A stretch of 64,000 nucleotides of DNA from the NCBI GenBank assembly GCA_965216695.1, contig OZ244212.1, positions 2,046,001 to 2,110,000 of the forward strand, written 5' to 3'. How positions within the stretch are numbered: position 1 is the stretch's first letter; each line of letters starts with the position of its first letter. Position numbers and translations under genes: made by a program. The notes under the pieces were generated by a model, which ran no database searches, was not told the DNA's origin, and worked only from the letters and a program-made list of their open reading frames with translations. Source of the DNA: G965216695 sp965216695 (GTDB lineage: Bacteria > Pseudomonadota > Gammaproteobacteria > Pseudomonadales > Azotimanducaceae). This document shows positions 26,212 through 35,336 of this stretch, in pieces.

Positions 26212-27276
26212 ATGATATTCCGCCAGCTTTTCGATCCCGTCTCTTCTACCTACACCTACCTGCTCGGCTGCAGCGAGACACGCGATGCCGTCATCATCGA
26301 TGCCGTGTACGAGAACTTCCATCGTGACACGGCTCTGACGCGTGAGCTGAATCTGAGGATTCGCTACGTGCTGGACACCCACGTCCATGCTGATCACGTC
26401 ACCGCCGCATGGCTGATGCGTGACGCCGAAGGCGCAGATATCGTTCTGTCGGAGCGCTACGACGCGGAAGGGGTTACAGCACCCGTTGATCATGGCGACG
26501 TGATCGTATTCGGCCGTGAGAAGCTGCATGTACGGGCGACGCCCGGACACACAAACGGCTGTCTGACATACGTTACGGAAGACCAGAGCATGGTATTCAC
26601 CGGCGATTGCCTGATGATCCGGGGCGCAGGGCGCACCGACTTTCAAGCCGGGGACGTGCACGCGATGTGGGAGAGCATTCGGGAGCAGATTTTTACGCTG
26701 CCGGATGCGTGCCTGGTTTACCCGGGCCACGACTACAACGGCCGGACGGTGTCGACGGTTGGTGAGGAAAAACGCTTCAATCCGCGCATCGGCGGCGATG
26801 CCCGCGAGGAAGACTTTGCGGGCTATATGAAAAATCTCGGTCTACCCCACCCTAAGCTGCTGGAAATCGCTGTTCCCGCGAACATGCATTCCGGCAAGCC
26901 CAAAGACGAGGCGCCACCCACCACGGCGTCCTGGGGGCCGGTGGTTACCACGTTCGCGGGCACCCCGGAAGTCGAACCGGACTGGGTGGCGCAACATCTC
27001 GATGCGCTCCACGTACTGGACGTACGCAGCGAAGGCGAGTTCACCGGGGAACTTGGCCACATTGAGGGCGCCCAGTTGATACCGCTGGATTCCCTGCGCG
27101 ACCGCCTGTCCGAGATACCTACCGACAAACCGATCGTCACCATTTGTCAGTCCGGCAAGCGGTCCGCGATTGCGGCCGACATACTGCAGAAATCCGGCAT
27201 CGAGGACGTGGCTAATGTTGCCGGAGGCGTGCTTCGCTGGATCCGATTGGCGTTACCACACGTAGCCGCCGAGTGA
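26212..27276 (+). CDS. Persulfide dioxygenase (ETHE1-like) fused to rhodanese
   Basis: A 354-residue fusion. Residues 1-235 are an MBL-fold domain with THVHADHVT (H57, H59, D61, H62), PGHTNGC (H113), GDCL (D132), RTDF at 141-144 and YPGHDY, the ETHE1 pattern of a mononuclear non-heme iron. Residues 255-350 are a rhodanese with the active loop CQSGKRS (Cys312). ETHE1 oxidises glutathione persulfide to sulfite; the fused rhodanese can make the persulfide from thiosulfate or use the sulfite. The ATG at 26212 gives the correct fold start, although the frame is open further up. The gene is divergent from the paaD-like gene. Confidence 0.9.
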   Translation: MIFRQLFDPVSSTYTYLLGCSETRDAVIIDAVYENFHRDTALTRELNLRIRYVLDTHVHADHVTAAWLMRDAEGADIVLSERYDAEGVTAPVDHGDVIVFGREKLHVRATPGHTNGCLTYVTEDQSMVFTGDCLMIRGAGRTDFQAGDVHAMWESIREQIFTLPDACLVYPGHDYNGRTVSTVGEEKRFNPRIGGDAREEDFAGYMKNLGLPHPKLLEIAVPANMHSGKPKDEAPPTTASWGPVVTTFAGTPEVEPDWVAQHLDALHVLDVRSEGEFTGELGHIEGAQLIPLDSLRDRLSEIPTDKPIVTICQSGKRSAIAADILQKSGIEDVANVAGGVLRWIRLALPHVAAE

Positions 27277-27286
27277 CGCGCTCGAG

Positions 27287-28837
27287 TTACCGGCCCCGCT
27301 GCACCCGCAACTGATAGATCGCGCCATCGCGCTCCGATGGATCGTTGTCGTTGTCGATTCGTCCGTCGCTTACGTAGACCGACGTCTCGCGCGCGTCATC
27401 CGACGACGGCGCGAAGGTAATACCCTGGGGCGCAATGGGCGCCGGCTCCAGGTCGTCGATGCCATAGCGTCGCACAAACACACCCTGAACCGTGTACTCG
27501 AAAATCGCCTTGTCGGGATCCGACATCACAAACAGGTGCCGGGACACCGGGTCGAACGCAATGCCTTCAGAGTCACCATCCGGAACGCCCTCCCGGTTAC
27601 CCGCCGTGCGTTCGATGTCGATCACGCGCATCAGCGTGAAGCCGTTCCGATACTGGTAGACGGGTATGTTCAGGTCGATGCCGCCGATCACGTACAGGTC
27701 GCCCGTCTGCGGATCGCACGTAATGCCCTCCGGATCGCTGGTGACCCCCTTGGTGGACACCCAGTCCCTGGCAACGAGTTGGCCATTGACCCGCGCGTAC
27801 CGATCAATGCGTCGTGCGTCGTCGTTGGTAACGTAGAAATGGTCGTCCGATTCGCAATACGCAATACCGGTGGGTTCCAGATTGGCCGCTTGTTCGGCGC
27901 CGTTTGCGCGAGTCAGGTCGTGTTGTGCAAGCGTTCGTTCGGCGTCGAGCGGAAGCTCGAAGATGTTCGCGCCAACCCGCTCGAACGCAGCGGCCACTTC
28001 GTTGATTTCCGAATCGGCCAGCACCAATCGTCCGGACGGCGCGTGGTAGCCGATGCCGGCGCTGTCGATGCTCGGGACCGGCAACGGCACACCAGCGTCA
28101 TCAAAACCCGTCGCGACGTACCCTGCCTGCACCAACGCCGCCACATTGTCCTCGGCCGCGTCCCCGCTGCTCCACTCCAAACGTAAAACGGGTGCCGCTT
28201 GCGGGTCGCCGTCGAAGGACACGAACGCTCGCGCACCATGCCCCCGCAATACCAACACAATCGATCCGCTGGCCGCCCATTGCGGATGGTCAACGACTTC
28301 CTGCACGACTCCGGAAAGATCCGGGCTGCGTTGAGCGGGTCCATGCTCGCCCGCCGACCAGCTCGGCACGCGCCACACCACTTCCGACGTTGTTACCGCG
28401 GTGCTGGAGACCGCAAACGGCTCTGCCGAAAGCGCGGATGCATCGGCCGCGCTACCGGCCCGGATGCGCATTTCAGCTGCACCGGATGCGGTTTGTGCAG
28501 CGCCCAGCTGAAGGTAAGCACGCCCGATGCGGGCTCCGCGGGCAATGGGCACGCCCGTAAACCGCAGTGCCGCAGCCTGCACGCCCGAACCACCGGTCTC
28601 CAGATGCACGGAGGCGCCTGAATCCACTATCGACCCATCGGCCCTTTCCGCAATGTCGTCACCGCCCGTGCGAATCGCCAGGTCCAGCAGGTGCTCATAA
28701 TCGAGACTTCCGTCGCCCATCCTGGCTGGTGTACCGGCAGAATTCATGTCGTCAAAAGCACGATACAGCACAGCGCTGAGACCGATGCAGGCCGCGACGA
28801 CGAGCAGTGCATTCCCGGGCAACACACGCGTTTTCAT
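27287..28837 (-). CDS. Exported protein with DNRLRE-like and propeller domains
   Basis: A 516-residue exported protein with a signal anchor (residues 1-25). Residues 55-225 are beta-rich and resemble the DNRLRE domain found in surface proteins (SIVDSGASVHLETGGSGVQAAALRFTG, AYLQLGAAQTASG, VVQEVVDHPQW). From about 240 it forms a propeller with SGRLVLADSEINEV, NLEPTGIAYCESDDHFYVTND and DPEGITCDPQTGDLYVIGG, as in SdiA-regulated or esterase-like propellers. It starts at the ATG at 28837; the TTG at 28855 is less likely. The function is unknown. Its stop is 10 bases from that of the ETHE1 fusion. Confidence 0.7.
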   Translation of the reverse strand: MKTRVLPGNALLVVAACIGLSAVLYRAFDDMNSAGTPARMGDGSLDYEHLLDLAIRTGGDDIAERADGSIVDSGASVHLETGGSGVQAAALRFTGVPIARGARIGRAYLQLGAAQTASGAAEMRIRAGSAADASALSAEPFAVSSTAVTTSEVVWRVPSWSAGEHGPAQRSPDLSGVVQEVVDHPQWAASGSIVLVLRGHGARAFVSFDGDPQAAPVLRLEWSSGDAAEDNVAALVQAGYVATGFDDAGVPLPVPSIDSAGIGYHAPSGRLVLADSEINEVAAAFERVGANIFELPLDAERTLAQHDLTRANGAEQAANLEPTGIAYCESDDHFYVTNDDARRIDRYARVNGQLVARDWVSTKGVTSDPEGITCDPQTGDLYVIGGIDLNIPVYQYRNGFTLMRVIDIERTAGNREGVPDGDSEGIAFDPVSRHLFVMSDPDKAIFEYTVQGVFVRRYGIDDLEPAPIAPQGITFAPSSDDARETSVYVSDGRIDNDNDPSERDGAIYQLRVQRGR

Positions 28838-29031
28838 GTTTCCACCGGCGCTCAATCCCGAACAACAGGCACTAAGATAGCGCTCGACTCGACAAAGTTG
28901 TTAGTCGACATGTAAGACCCTGGTGGGCCGGCCGGTGCCTCGTTTACAAACTCGCCGAGATTCCGAGTACATCGGCAGACGTGTTACATGCCGATATAAG
29001 CTACTCTTGAGACATAGGAATCGACGGTCGT

Positions 29032-30546
29032 ATGTCAGAACCAGGGCCAAACACCGAATCCCCCAGGGAAATATCGGTCGAGGAGATCGGTTCGCTCGCG
29101 CTCGTCCGTGATCTGCTGACGCAATTTTCGGCGTCAGCCATTACGTACTGCCACTGGAAAAGCAACTACCACATCCGCTACGCCCTGGCTGGTGCGGAAG
29201 ACCTTGATCTGCTCGTTGCCGCAAACGACTTCCCCCGCTTCGTCGACGTGTTGATGCGGCACGGATTCAAAGTCGCAAGCACCCCGACCAGCCGCCATCA
29301 ACCAGGCGTGTTCCACTTCCTGGGCTCCGATTCGGACACGGGTCGACTGATCAACGTGCATGCGTACACCCGGATTCTGACCGGCGACCACTTCACGAAA
29401 TGCTGGGCACTTCCGTTTGAGAAGATGCTGCTGGAACAGACCCGCTCGCTGGAAGACATACAGGTGCCGATGCCCGGCGCGGAGCTGGTGGTGTTCGTGT
29501 TACGCAGCATGATCAAACACACGACCCTGTTCGACCTGCGCGCAATGCAACGTACAACCAAGGCAATGCGCGAGGAATCCGCCTGGCTGCGCCAGCACCA
29601 ATCGAGCGACGAGTGGCGCGCCTACCTCCACCGCTGGTTTCCGGAAATTTCGCCGGAACTTTTCGAGCGCGCGCTCGCTGCGTTGAGCGAGCCGTCCGGG
29701 TTCATCGAACGCGCACGATTGGGATTCCAGTTCACGCACAGATTGCGGAAATACCGGCGCTACTCCCGCGCAACACAGATTGCAAAGACGGTGCGCCTGG
29801 CTGTACCAATGACCGCCAACAAATTTCTGCACAAACAGAAACACATGCGACTGTCCACCGGCGGCAAGGTTGTTGCGCTGGTAGGGCCGCAGGCCACCGG
29901 TAAGTCTACGCTGCTGCAGGCAACAAGGGATTGGCTGGGGACGGAACTGAGCGCACGAATCATTCACGTGGGCAAACCGCCCGACACCTGGTATTCGTGG
30001 CCGGCAACCGTCGCAATACCGCTGCTTCGGCAGCTGCGCCCCGGCGAACGGACGATGACGATCGAGTTGTCCGAAACAAAGCGTTATCCGTGGCTCTACG
30101 TGGTGAGAAAGGTTCTGATCGCCGCACAACGGCGGGCGTTGTTGCGTCGCGCCTTCCGACAGAGCCGCAATGGAGAAATCGTGTTGTGCGACCGATATCC
30201 GTCAGACGAGGCCGGTGCGGTCGACGGCAGGAGCTTTACCGACGAAGCGATCGCGGCAGAAGGGTCTTTGCCGAAACGCACGTTGATGCGTGTCGAATCG
30301 GCAATCTATCGAGACATAACACCGCCCGACCTCGTGGTTGAACTGGCTGTTTCCGAGGAAGTGGCGGTGCAACGCAACATCACCAGAAACAAACCGGACA
30401 AGCAGACCAACGATTACGTTCGGGCGCGTCACGCTCAAAAGACCCAACCGAAGTTTGAGCGCTGTGCAGTCGAGAAGCTCGACACGTCCGGAGCGCTCGA
30501 ACCGACCGTACTGTCGTTGAAGGACATCGTGTGGCGGTACCTGTAA
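29032..30546 (+). CDS. Nucleotidyltransferase-like and thymidylate-kinase-like fusion
   Basis: A 504-residue two-domain protein. Residues 35-180 resemble a nucleotidyltransferase: YCHWKSN (39-45), the DLDLLV pair at 57-62, and NVHAYTR. Residues 275-500 are a P-loop kinase with GPQATGKST (285-292) and a CDRYPSD motif near 385, as in thymidylate kinase-like folds, plus a lid-like RNKPDKQTND. Such fusions appear in polysaccharide or lipid-modification loci, but no glycan genes are adjacent here. The start follows a clean ATG. A signalling or glycan-phosphate function is inference. Confidence 0.72.
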   Translation: MSEPGPNTESPREISVEEIGSLALVRDLLTQFSASAITYCHWKSNYHIRYALAGAEDLDLLVAANDFPRFVDVLMRHGFKVASTPTSRHQPGVFHFLGSDSDTGRLINVHAYTRILTGDHFTKCWALPFEKMLLEQTRSLEDIQVPMPGAELVVFVLRSMIKHTTLFDLRAMQRTTKAMREESAWLRQHQSSDEWRAYLHRWFPEISPELFERALAALSEPSGFIERARLGFQFTHRLRKYRRYSRATQIAKTVRLAVPMTANKFLHKQKHMRLSTGGKVVALVGPQATGKSTLLQATRDWLGTELSARIIHVGKPPDTWYSWPATVAIPLLRQLRPGERTMTIELSETKRYPWLYVVRKVLIAAQRRALLRRAFRQSRNGEIVLCDRYPSDEAGAVDGRSFTDEAIAAEGSLPKRTLMRVESAIYRDITPPDLVVELAVSEEVAVQRNITRNKPDKQTNDYVRARHAQKTQPKFERCAVEKLDTSGALEPTVLSLKDIVWRYL

Positions 30547-30624
30547 CAGGTTGAGCGCGCGCCCCCGATCGCCGCCGACCGCGAGCCGTAAACCCACGCA
30601 CCCTCCTCAGAGGTTGATCGTGCC

Positions 30625-31185
30625 TCAGAGGGTGATCGCAGTAAGAACGAATCCGGTCATCAGCACGATCGCAATCGCTGCAATAGCGGGCTGCGCACGT
30701 TCACTGGCAGACACGGCCGCCGTGAGCGCCAGCAGCAAACCGCCGGCGCGGAACGCGTTCTCCGGATGCACAACCGGCGAACCGAGGATCAGCCAGTCCA
30801 CCAATGCAAGCAGCGCAACGTAGGTTGCACCCAGCAGAAAGAACGGCCTTCTATTCTGTACGAACAGCAAGCGCAGATTCACCGTGTCACCGGACACTGT
30901 CAGGCGCGGTGCCAGCACGATCGCACACAGCACGAGCACGATCGTCTGCGCAACGATGCACACCAACGCGAACATCGACCAGGACGTAACCGTGCGGTAG
31001 TTCCAGAACCCCCACCACAGCTGAACCATCATGAAGAGCGTAAACGCAGACCAGAACCCGTGCAGCCAGTCGAACCGGACCCGTTCGCGATTCTGAATCG
31101 ACCGCCCCCAGGAGATCGTCAGCTCGGTGAGACCAAGACCGATGACGATCGACACCAGCACCGACAGATATTCGAAACGCGACAT
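30625..31185 (-). CDS. Small integral membrane protein
   Basis: A 186-residue hydrophobic protein with about five or six predicted helices (residues 5-25, 43-65, 70-92, 112-134, 140-160, 165-184) and a conserved-looking start MSRFEYLSVLVSIVIGLGLTELTISWG. No family name is offered. It lies 13 bases after the flavin-enzyme gene on the minus strand, so it appears to be the last gene of that operon. Transport or anchoring is possible, but nothing points to a substrate. Confidence 0.6.
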   Translation of the reverse strand: MSRFEYLSVLVSIVIGLGLTELTISWGRSIQNRERVRFDWLHGFWSAFTLFMMVQLWWGFWNYRTVTSWSMFALVCIVAQTIVLVLCAIVLAPRLTVSGDTVNLRLLFVQNRRPFFLLGATYVALLALVDWLILGSPVVHPENAFRAGGLLLALTAAVSASERAQPAIAAIAIVLMTGFVLTAITL

Positions 31186-31198
31186 CGGAAACTCGCGG

Positions 31199-32371
31199 CT
31201 AAACCGGAGAATTCGGCTCCAGCCCGAGCATCAGGCGTCCATACAGCTCGCTGCCGACATCCAGATCAAACACCGTGTGGCAGGAAAGCGTATTCAGATC
31301 ACGCTGCGCGCGTTGCAGAGGATTGTCCAGAAAGTGCGCGCTGGCGCCACAGGCTTCCACCACGTTGCGCACCAGGTCTCTGGCACGGCGAACACAGTGC
31401 GCGATGTGCAGGCGCAAACGCGCGCGTTCCATCTCGGGACACCCCGCATCCGCCGCGCCCCAGTCACTGGTTTCCCGCGCCAGCGTCATCAGCTGATTGC
31501 GTACAGATTCCGCTTCCACCTGGGCGAGCGCCAGACGGGATTGTGCCAGCGGCTTATCGCGTTGTTTGGTGGTTGTGCCATACATCGTCCGCCCTTCCAG
31601 CCAGTCACGGAAATGCCCGACGGCGCCGATCGCCGCGCCCACCGCGGGCGCAGCCGCCGTGAGCCCCAGAAACGGCATCATGGGCATACGGTAGAGGCTC
31701 CGCCGGTGCCATTGTGCGCCCGGGCTGGACCCGTCGCGACACAGGCCAAGGTCCACAACTCTGTGCGCCGGCACGAACACATCCTTGACTGCAATGTCGT
31801 TGCTGCCGGTACCGACCATACCGTCGATGTACCAGGTGTCGAGCACTTCGGCATCGCCCACCGGCAATGCGTACATGCACAGCGCCATCCCGTCTTCATC
31901 CCGCTTCGGCGTCAACGCCCCAAGAAGCACCCAGTCGGCGTGCATGATGCCGGTCCCCCACTGCCACTGCCCGGACAACTGGTATCCGCCTTCCACCGGC
32001 GTGGCCTGCCCTTTCGGCGCCAACGCACCGGGTGCAATCACATAGGGGTGCTTGCCGAAGATGTCCTCCTGAGCTTCCTGCGGAAACAGTCCCAACAACC
32101 AGTTGTGTTCCATACAGAACGTTGTGACCCACGCAGTCGACAGACAGCCAGCGCCCAATGCCAGGCCAATCTCCATGAAACCCTCAACCGAGTACTCAAA
32201 ACCTCCGAACCGCTGCGGCACGAAGTACCGATAAGCGCCCGTGTCCTCGATCGCCTTCATGACCTGATCCACCGGCTTGCGGTCGCGCTCCGCCTCGAGC
32301 GCATGCTCCGCGAGGAGCGGTGCAAGGCCGCAGAGATCATCTACCAGTTGGCGTTCCGTTGGATTGGTCAT
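31199..32371 (-). CDS. Acyl-CoA dehydrogenase-like flavin monooxygenase
   Basis: A 390-residue protein of the acyl-CoA dehydrogenase/HsaA-HpaB-like group. YFVPQRFGGFEYSVEGFMEIGLALGAGCLSTAWV, QWQWGTGIMHADWVLLGAL and VVEACGASAHFLDNPLQRAQRDLNTLSCHTVF match the flavin-dependent monooxygenases (HsaA-like) rather than classical acyl-CoA dehydrogenases with a catalytic Glu. The ATG at 32371 has GGAGGAG upstream. In the steroid pathway HsaA hydroxylates a phenol with FMNH2 from HsaB; no reductase is visible here. The neighbouring VOC gene would be a logical ring-cleavage or accessory partner. Confidence 0.8.
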   Translation of the reverse strand: MTNPTERQLVDDLCGLAPLLAEHALEAERDRKPVDQVMKAIEDTGAYRYFVPQRFGGFEYSVEGFMEIGLALGAGCLSTAWVTTFCMEHNWLLGLFPQEAQEDIFGKHPYVIAPGALAPKGQATPVEGGYQLSGQWQWGTGIMHADWVLLGALTPKRDEDGMALCMYALPVGDAEVLDTWYIDGMVGTGSNDIAVKDVFVPAHRVVDLGLCRDGSSPGAQWHRRSLYRMPMMPFLGLTAAAPAVGAAIGAVGHFRDWLEGRTMYGTTTKQRDKPLAQSRLALAQVEAESVRNQLMTLARETSDWGAADAGCPEMERARLRLHIAHCVRRARDLVRNVVEACGASAHFLDNPLQRAQRDLNTLSCHTVFDLDVGSELYGRLMLGLEPNSPV

Positions 32372-32424
32372 CGTTCGTCTGCTCCTCCGGGTCTGTGGCA
32401 GCCTCTCAGGTTTGTCTGAACGCG

Positions 32425-32913
32425 CTATTTCGACGAATCGGGCACCGCGCCCCATTGCGCATCCAGCGCGTCACGCATCTGGCGCACGCGTTGCGTTCCA
32501 ATCCGCCGGCCGAGTTCCGCTTCCAGCTCGAAAAGACCACGTTTGGCGACTTCACCCAACTGCCGGCCGTAGTCGGTAAACACCACAAACTTCTGGCGAC
32601 CGTTGTTCGGATCCGGCTGCAGTTCGAGAATCTTCTTCGCCTGAAGCTCTTTCAGCACCTGTTGCGCCGCCTGCTTTGACACCCGCAATTTGTCCGCCAG
32701 GTCCGACGGCCGATCGACACCCTCTGTGAGGTACACCATGGCCATGGACTGAGCACGCGGTAACGATATGTCTGCATGCACGCGCATATAGCTCTGCAAA
32801 CCATCGTCAATCCAATACGTCGCATGTACGAGCGACCGCAGCAATCCGTGCTCGCTGCGAGGGTAGGACACGCCGCGGAACATGGATGGCTCGCCAGCTG
32901 CGCGATTCTTCAC
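32425..32913 (-). CDS. MarR-family transcriptional regulator
   Basis: A 162-residue winged-helix regulator. LPRAQSMAMVYLTEGVDRPSDLADKLRVSKQAAQQVLKELQAKKILELQPDPNNGRQKFVVFTDYG matches the MarR domain (helix-turn-helix at about residues 60-85 and wing at 92-105). The GTG start at 32913 overlaps the VOC stop (GTGA), so the regulator is encoded inside the operon it probably controls. The inducer would be an aromatic acid or acyl-CoA intermediate by analogy; not shown here. There is no Cys near the wing that suggests redox sensing. Confidence 0.85.
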   Translation of the reverse strand: MKNRAAGEPSMFRGVSYPRSEHGLLRSLVHATYWIDDGLQSYMRVHADISLPRAQSMAMVYLTEGVDRPSDLADKLRVSKQAAQQVLKELQAKKILELQPDPNNGRQKFVVFTDYGRQLGEVAKRGLFELEAELGRRIGTQRVRQMRDALDAQWGAVPDSSK

Positions 32914-33494
32914 GCGGCCCCCGTCAACGGCTCACCGTTGGCCTTGATCCCGTGTGCCGTAACGGGTGAATCCACGTTGGGCAAACCGGGCGACAGCGTG
33001 GCGCAGAACTCCAGCATGATGCCGTCCGGATCGAAGAAGTAGAACGACTGCAGCCAGGTCTTGTCGGAAGCTTCCTGGGCGGTGCGCGACGCTTCCCCGG
33101 TTACGACGTCGTTGTGGTTAACGAGCGGGCTGCACTCGATACCGCGTGACACCAGCAGATCCCGATACGCAGCAATCTGCTCCGGCGCAACGTTGAAAGC
33201 CACATGATTCATGGAACCGTGCGCGGACGTAATGTTGCCTTCGCCGCTGGCCACCAGGTTCTTCGCAGACGCAACGCCCGGCTGGGACGGAGGCGCATCG
33301 TTGAACCAGAAGAACGCAAGTTCGCTCCCGTTGCCCATGTCGAAGAAGAAGTGCTGACCGTACCCGCCGTCCAGGTCGAATCCTTTAGTGAGCCGCATAC
33401 CGAGTTTGTTGGTGTAGAAATCCACGGTACGTTCCATGTCACGACACACCAGTGCCATGTGATGCAACCCGTTCAACACTATGTTGTTACTCAT
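32910..33494 (-). CDS. VOC-family (extradiol dioxygenase-like/glyoxalase) protein
   Basis: A 194-residue metalloprotein with two VOC modules. Metal-binding candidates are H11 or H12 (GLHHMALVCRD), a second His in MNHVAFNVAPEQ near 117, and the Glu in GIMLEFC near 165, the usual His-His-Glu set. The ATG at 33494 is chosen because it opens the first module; the long frame above it is antisense. It overlaps the MarR gene in a GTGA junction. It could be a ring-cleaving dioxygenase or a lyase, consistent with the flavin monooxygenase downstream. Confidence 0.82.
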   Translation of the reverse strand: MSNNIVLNGLHHMALVCRDMERTVDFYTNKLGMRLTKGFDLDGGYGQHFFFDMGNGSELAFFWFNDAPPSQPGVASAKNLVASGEGNITSAHGSMNHVAFNVAPEQIAAYRDLLVSRGIECSPLVNHNDVVTGEASRTAQEASDKTWLQSFYFFDPDGIMLEFCATLSPGLPNVDSPVTAHGIKANGEPLTGAA

Positions 33495-33507
33495 TGCGCA
33501 CTCCGTA

Positions 33508-34161
33508 CTACTGTTTCTGCCACGCGGATCCGGCCCAATCCACAGGCTCCCCCTCACCCGGCACGGGCACCTCGCGAATTCGTTCCGGCACGTCGTCGAA
33601 CTCCAGACGCAACGCCTTGCAGCACACCGCGTGCAGATTGTAGGCCAGCGTGTGGTAGGTGAGCTCCAGAATGTCCTCGTCACTCAGGTGGCTTTGCAGC
33701 GCCGCAAACAGCTCGTCGGACGCCCGGCCTCCGGAAAGAATCAGCGCGTCGGCCCACGCAAGAACCGCGCGTTCTTTGGCGTCGAACACGTCGCTCACCT
33801 GCCAGTGGGGAATCGCCTCAATCTGTTCGTCGCTGACCCCGAATCGGCGCGCCGCCTTACAGTGCTGCGAGAAAACGAACTGGCTGCCCTGGGCGTAGCC
33901 CGCCCGCATGATCGCGAGCTCCCGCACCTTGCCGTCCAGTTTGCTGATGCTTTGTTCGGCGAACATGCCGAACATGCCAAAGTGGTTGGTCGCGTGCTCG
34001 AACACGTATGGCACCAGGCCAAACACCGTCCACCAGTTTCCCGGCGTGCCTGTGGCGGTTCCGGGATCCGCTACCGGGTCCCGCTCACCGAACAGCTTTT
34101 CGTAGAAAGCCAGCACCTGCGGTGCTGCCTCCGCCCTGGATACCTGTTTTAGTCGTGGCAT
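33508..34161 (-). CDS. Carboxymuconolactone decarboxylase (AhpD-like) family protein
   Basis: A 217-residue CMD/AhpD-fold protein. The hallmark stretch is KLDGKVRELAIMRAGYAQGSQFVFSQHCKAARRFGVSDEQIEAI, with Glu, His and a Cys in the usual active-site helix region; the second Cys of a CxxC is not present, so a thiol peroxidase role is less likely than a decarboxylase-type role. The ATG at 34161 has GGGGAGGGG upstream. It is the first gene of the minus-strand operon leading to the VOC, MarR and flavin-enzyme genes. A pair of REPs sits about 100 bases upstream. Confidence 0.83.
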   Translation of the reverse strand: MPRLKQVSRAEAAPQVLAFYEKLFGERDPVADPGTATGTPGNWWTVFGLVPYVFEHATNHFGMFGMFAEQSISKLDGKVRELAIMRAGYAQGSQFVFSQHCKAARRFGVSDEQIEAIPHWQVSDVFDAKERAVLAWADALILSGGRASDELFAALQSHLSDEDILELTYHTLAYNLHAVCCKALRLEFDDVPERIREVPVPGEGEPVDWAGSAWQKQ

Positions 34162-34263
34162 CGTGTTCCCCTCCCCAAATCCAGCTGAAATATAGTTGTG
34201 TCGACCAGACATTCAATGCTGTTGACTGTCCAAACAAAAGTCAACGTCGCATCCACAGCCGTC

Positions 34264-34323
34264 TGGGGTCAGAGTAAAGGGACAGATCAACGGTCTGGGG
34301 TCAGAGCAAAGGGACAGATCAAC
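34264..34323 (+). repeat. Two direct REP copies, 32-bp period
   Basis: Two 28-bp direct copies at 34264-34291 and 34296-34323 (the second has C for T at one position: AGAGCAAAG versus AGAGTAAAG) with a 4-bp spacer, in the spacer between divergent CMD and SDR genes. Each begins TGGGGTCAGAG and ends GACAGATCAAC. There is no opposing arm here, so they do not form a hairpin. Confidence 0.9.
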
Positions 34324-34369
34324 CCAACACCCCAGAAGAACAACAAACCACCACCGCAAGGAAACCAAG

Positions 34370-35170
34370 ATGGCCCCATCATCCCCTCCTAAACCGCGTT
34401 TGCAGCACAAAACTGCATTGATCACCGGCGCAAGTCGCGGCATCGGCCGGGCGATTGCAATCGCTTTCGCCGAACAGGGCGCGGACCTGTTCCTGACCGC
34501 GACCAACCGGGACACGCTTGCGGAAACGGCTTCGCTGGCCACCGAACTGGGCGTTGAAGTGGCGTGCGCACCGGCAGACCTGATTGAACCGGACGCCGTC
34601 GATTCGATGTTTGCGGACGCGATCGGCTGGCGGGACGGTATAGACGTGCTGGTTAACAACGCCGGAATCTACGCGGCAAGCCCGTTTACGGAATATTCAC
34701 GGGCTACGTTCGACCACCTGATGAAAATCAACGTGTACGCGGTGTTTCAACTGATGCAACTCATGCTGCGCCATGCCCAAGCGCGGGGCAGCGGCAAGAT
34801 TGTGAACATCGCATCCACCGCGGGGAAATGGGAAAGCCCCAATCAAGCAGCATACAACGCCTCCAAGCACGCCGTTGTAGGTCTGACGCGCTGCGCGGCG
34901 CTGGAGAATGCCGCCCGGGGTATCAACGTAAACGCCATCTGCCCCGGTATGGTGGAGACCGACATGTTCAGCGATTTTGAGATCCACGCGCGGAACGCGG
35001 GCGTGTCGCTCGACGAGTTCAAAGCGGGCATGATCCAATCACGCATTCCGATGGGGCGATTCCTTGAACCGCATGAGGTAGCGCACATTGCTGTATACCT
35101 CGCGAGTTCGGAATCCGATGGCATGACGGGTCAAACCATCACTATCTCCGGAGGCATGCGCATGGGATGA
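34370..35170 (+). CDS. Short-chain dehydrogenase/reductase (SDR)
   Basis: A 266-residue classical SDR. TGASRGIG (about 19-26) binds the cofactor, LVNNAG follows, the catalytic Ser is in IASTAGKWES, and the YNASK motif gives Tyr and Lys. ICPGMVETDMF and the C-terminal ITISGGMRMG are typical. GGAAAC lies upstream of the ATG at 34370. It is flanked on both sides by REP sequences (34264-34323 and 35180-35207), so it may have moved or been marked by the element, but its codon use is like its neighbours. Substrate unknown. Confidence 0.9.
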   Translation: MAPSSPPKPRLQHKTALITGASRGIGRAIAIAFAEQGADLFLTATNRDTLAETASLATELGVEVACAPADLIEPDAVDSMFADAIGWRDGIDVLVNNAGIYAASPFTEYSRATFDHLMKINVYAVFQLMQLMLRHAQARGSGKIVNIASTAGKWESPNQAAYNASKHAVVGLTRCAALENAARGINVNAICPGMVETDMFSDFEIHARNAGVSLDEFKAGMIQSRIPMGRFLEPHEVAHIAVYLASSESDGMTGQTITISGGMRMG

Positions 35171-35179
35171 AAAACAGGG

Positions 35180-35207
35180 TGGGGTCAGAGCAAAGGGACA
35201 GATCAAC
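35180..35207 (+). repeat. REP copy upstream of the RAYT gene
   Basis: One 28-bp copy, TGGGGTCAGAGCAAAGGGAC followed by AGATCAAC, ten bases after the SDR stop and about 130 bases before the transposase start. It has the same orientation as the pair at 34264-34323 and is inverted relative to the copies downstream of the transposase. Confidence 0.9.
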
Positions 35208-35336
35208 TAGGTAGGTGGACCACGGCCGACAACGGGCAGCGACACTGTCTCACGCCGACACCGGTAGACCACACGCACAATCTGGCGGTGCCGTCGCCCG
35301 GCGCTCCAACCCGCCGAATCGTAATCTTGGTGCGCG

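Noticed and set aside
34264..34323. Two direct 28-bp repeats as a mini CRISPR array
   Set aside because: The spacer is only 4 bp, copies occur singly and as palindromes elsewhere, and no cas genes are present.
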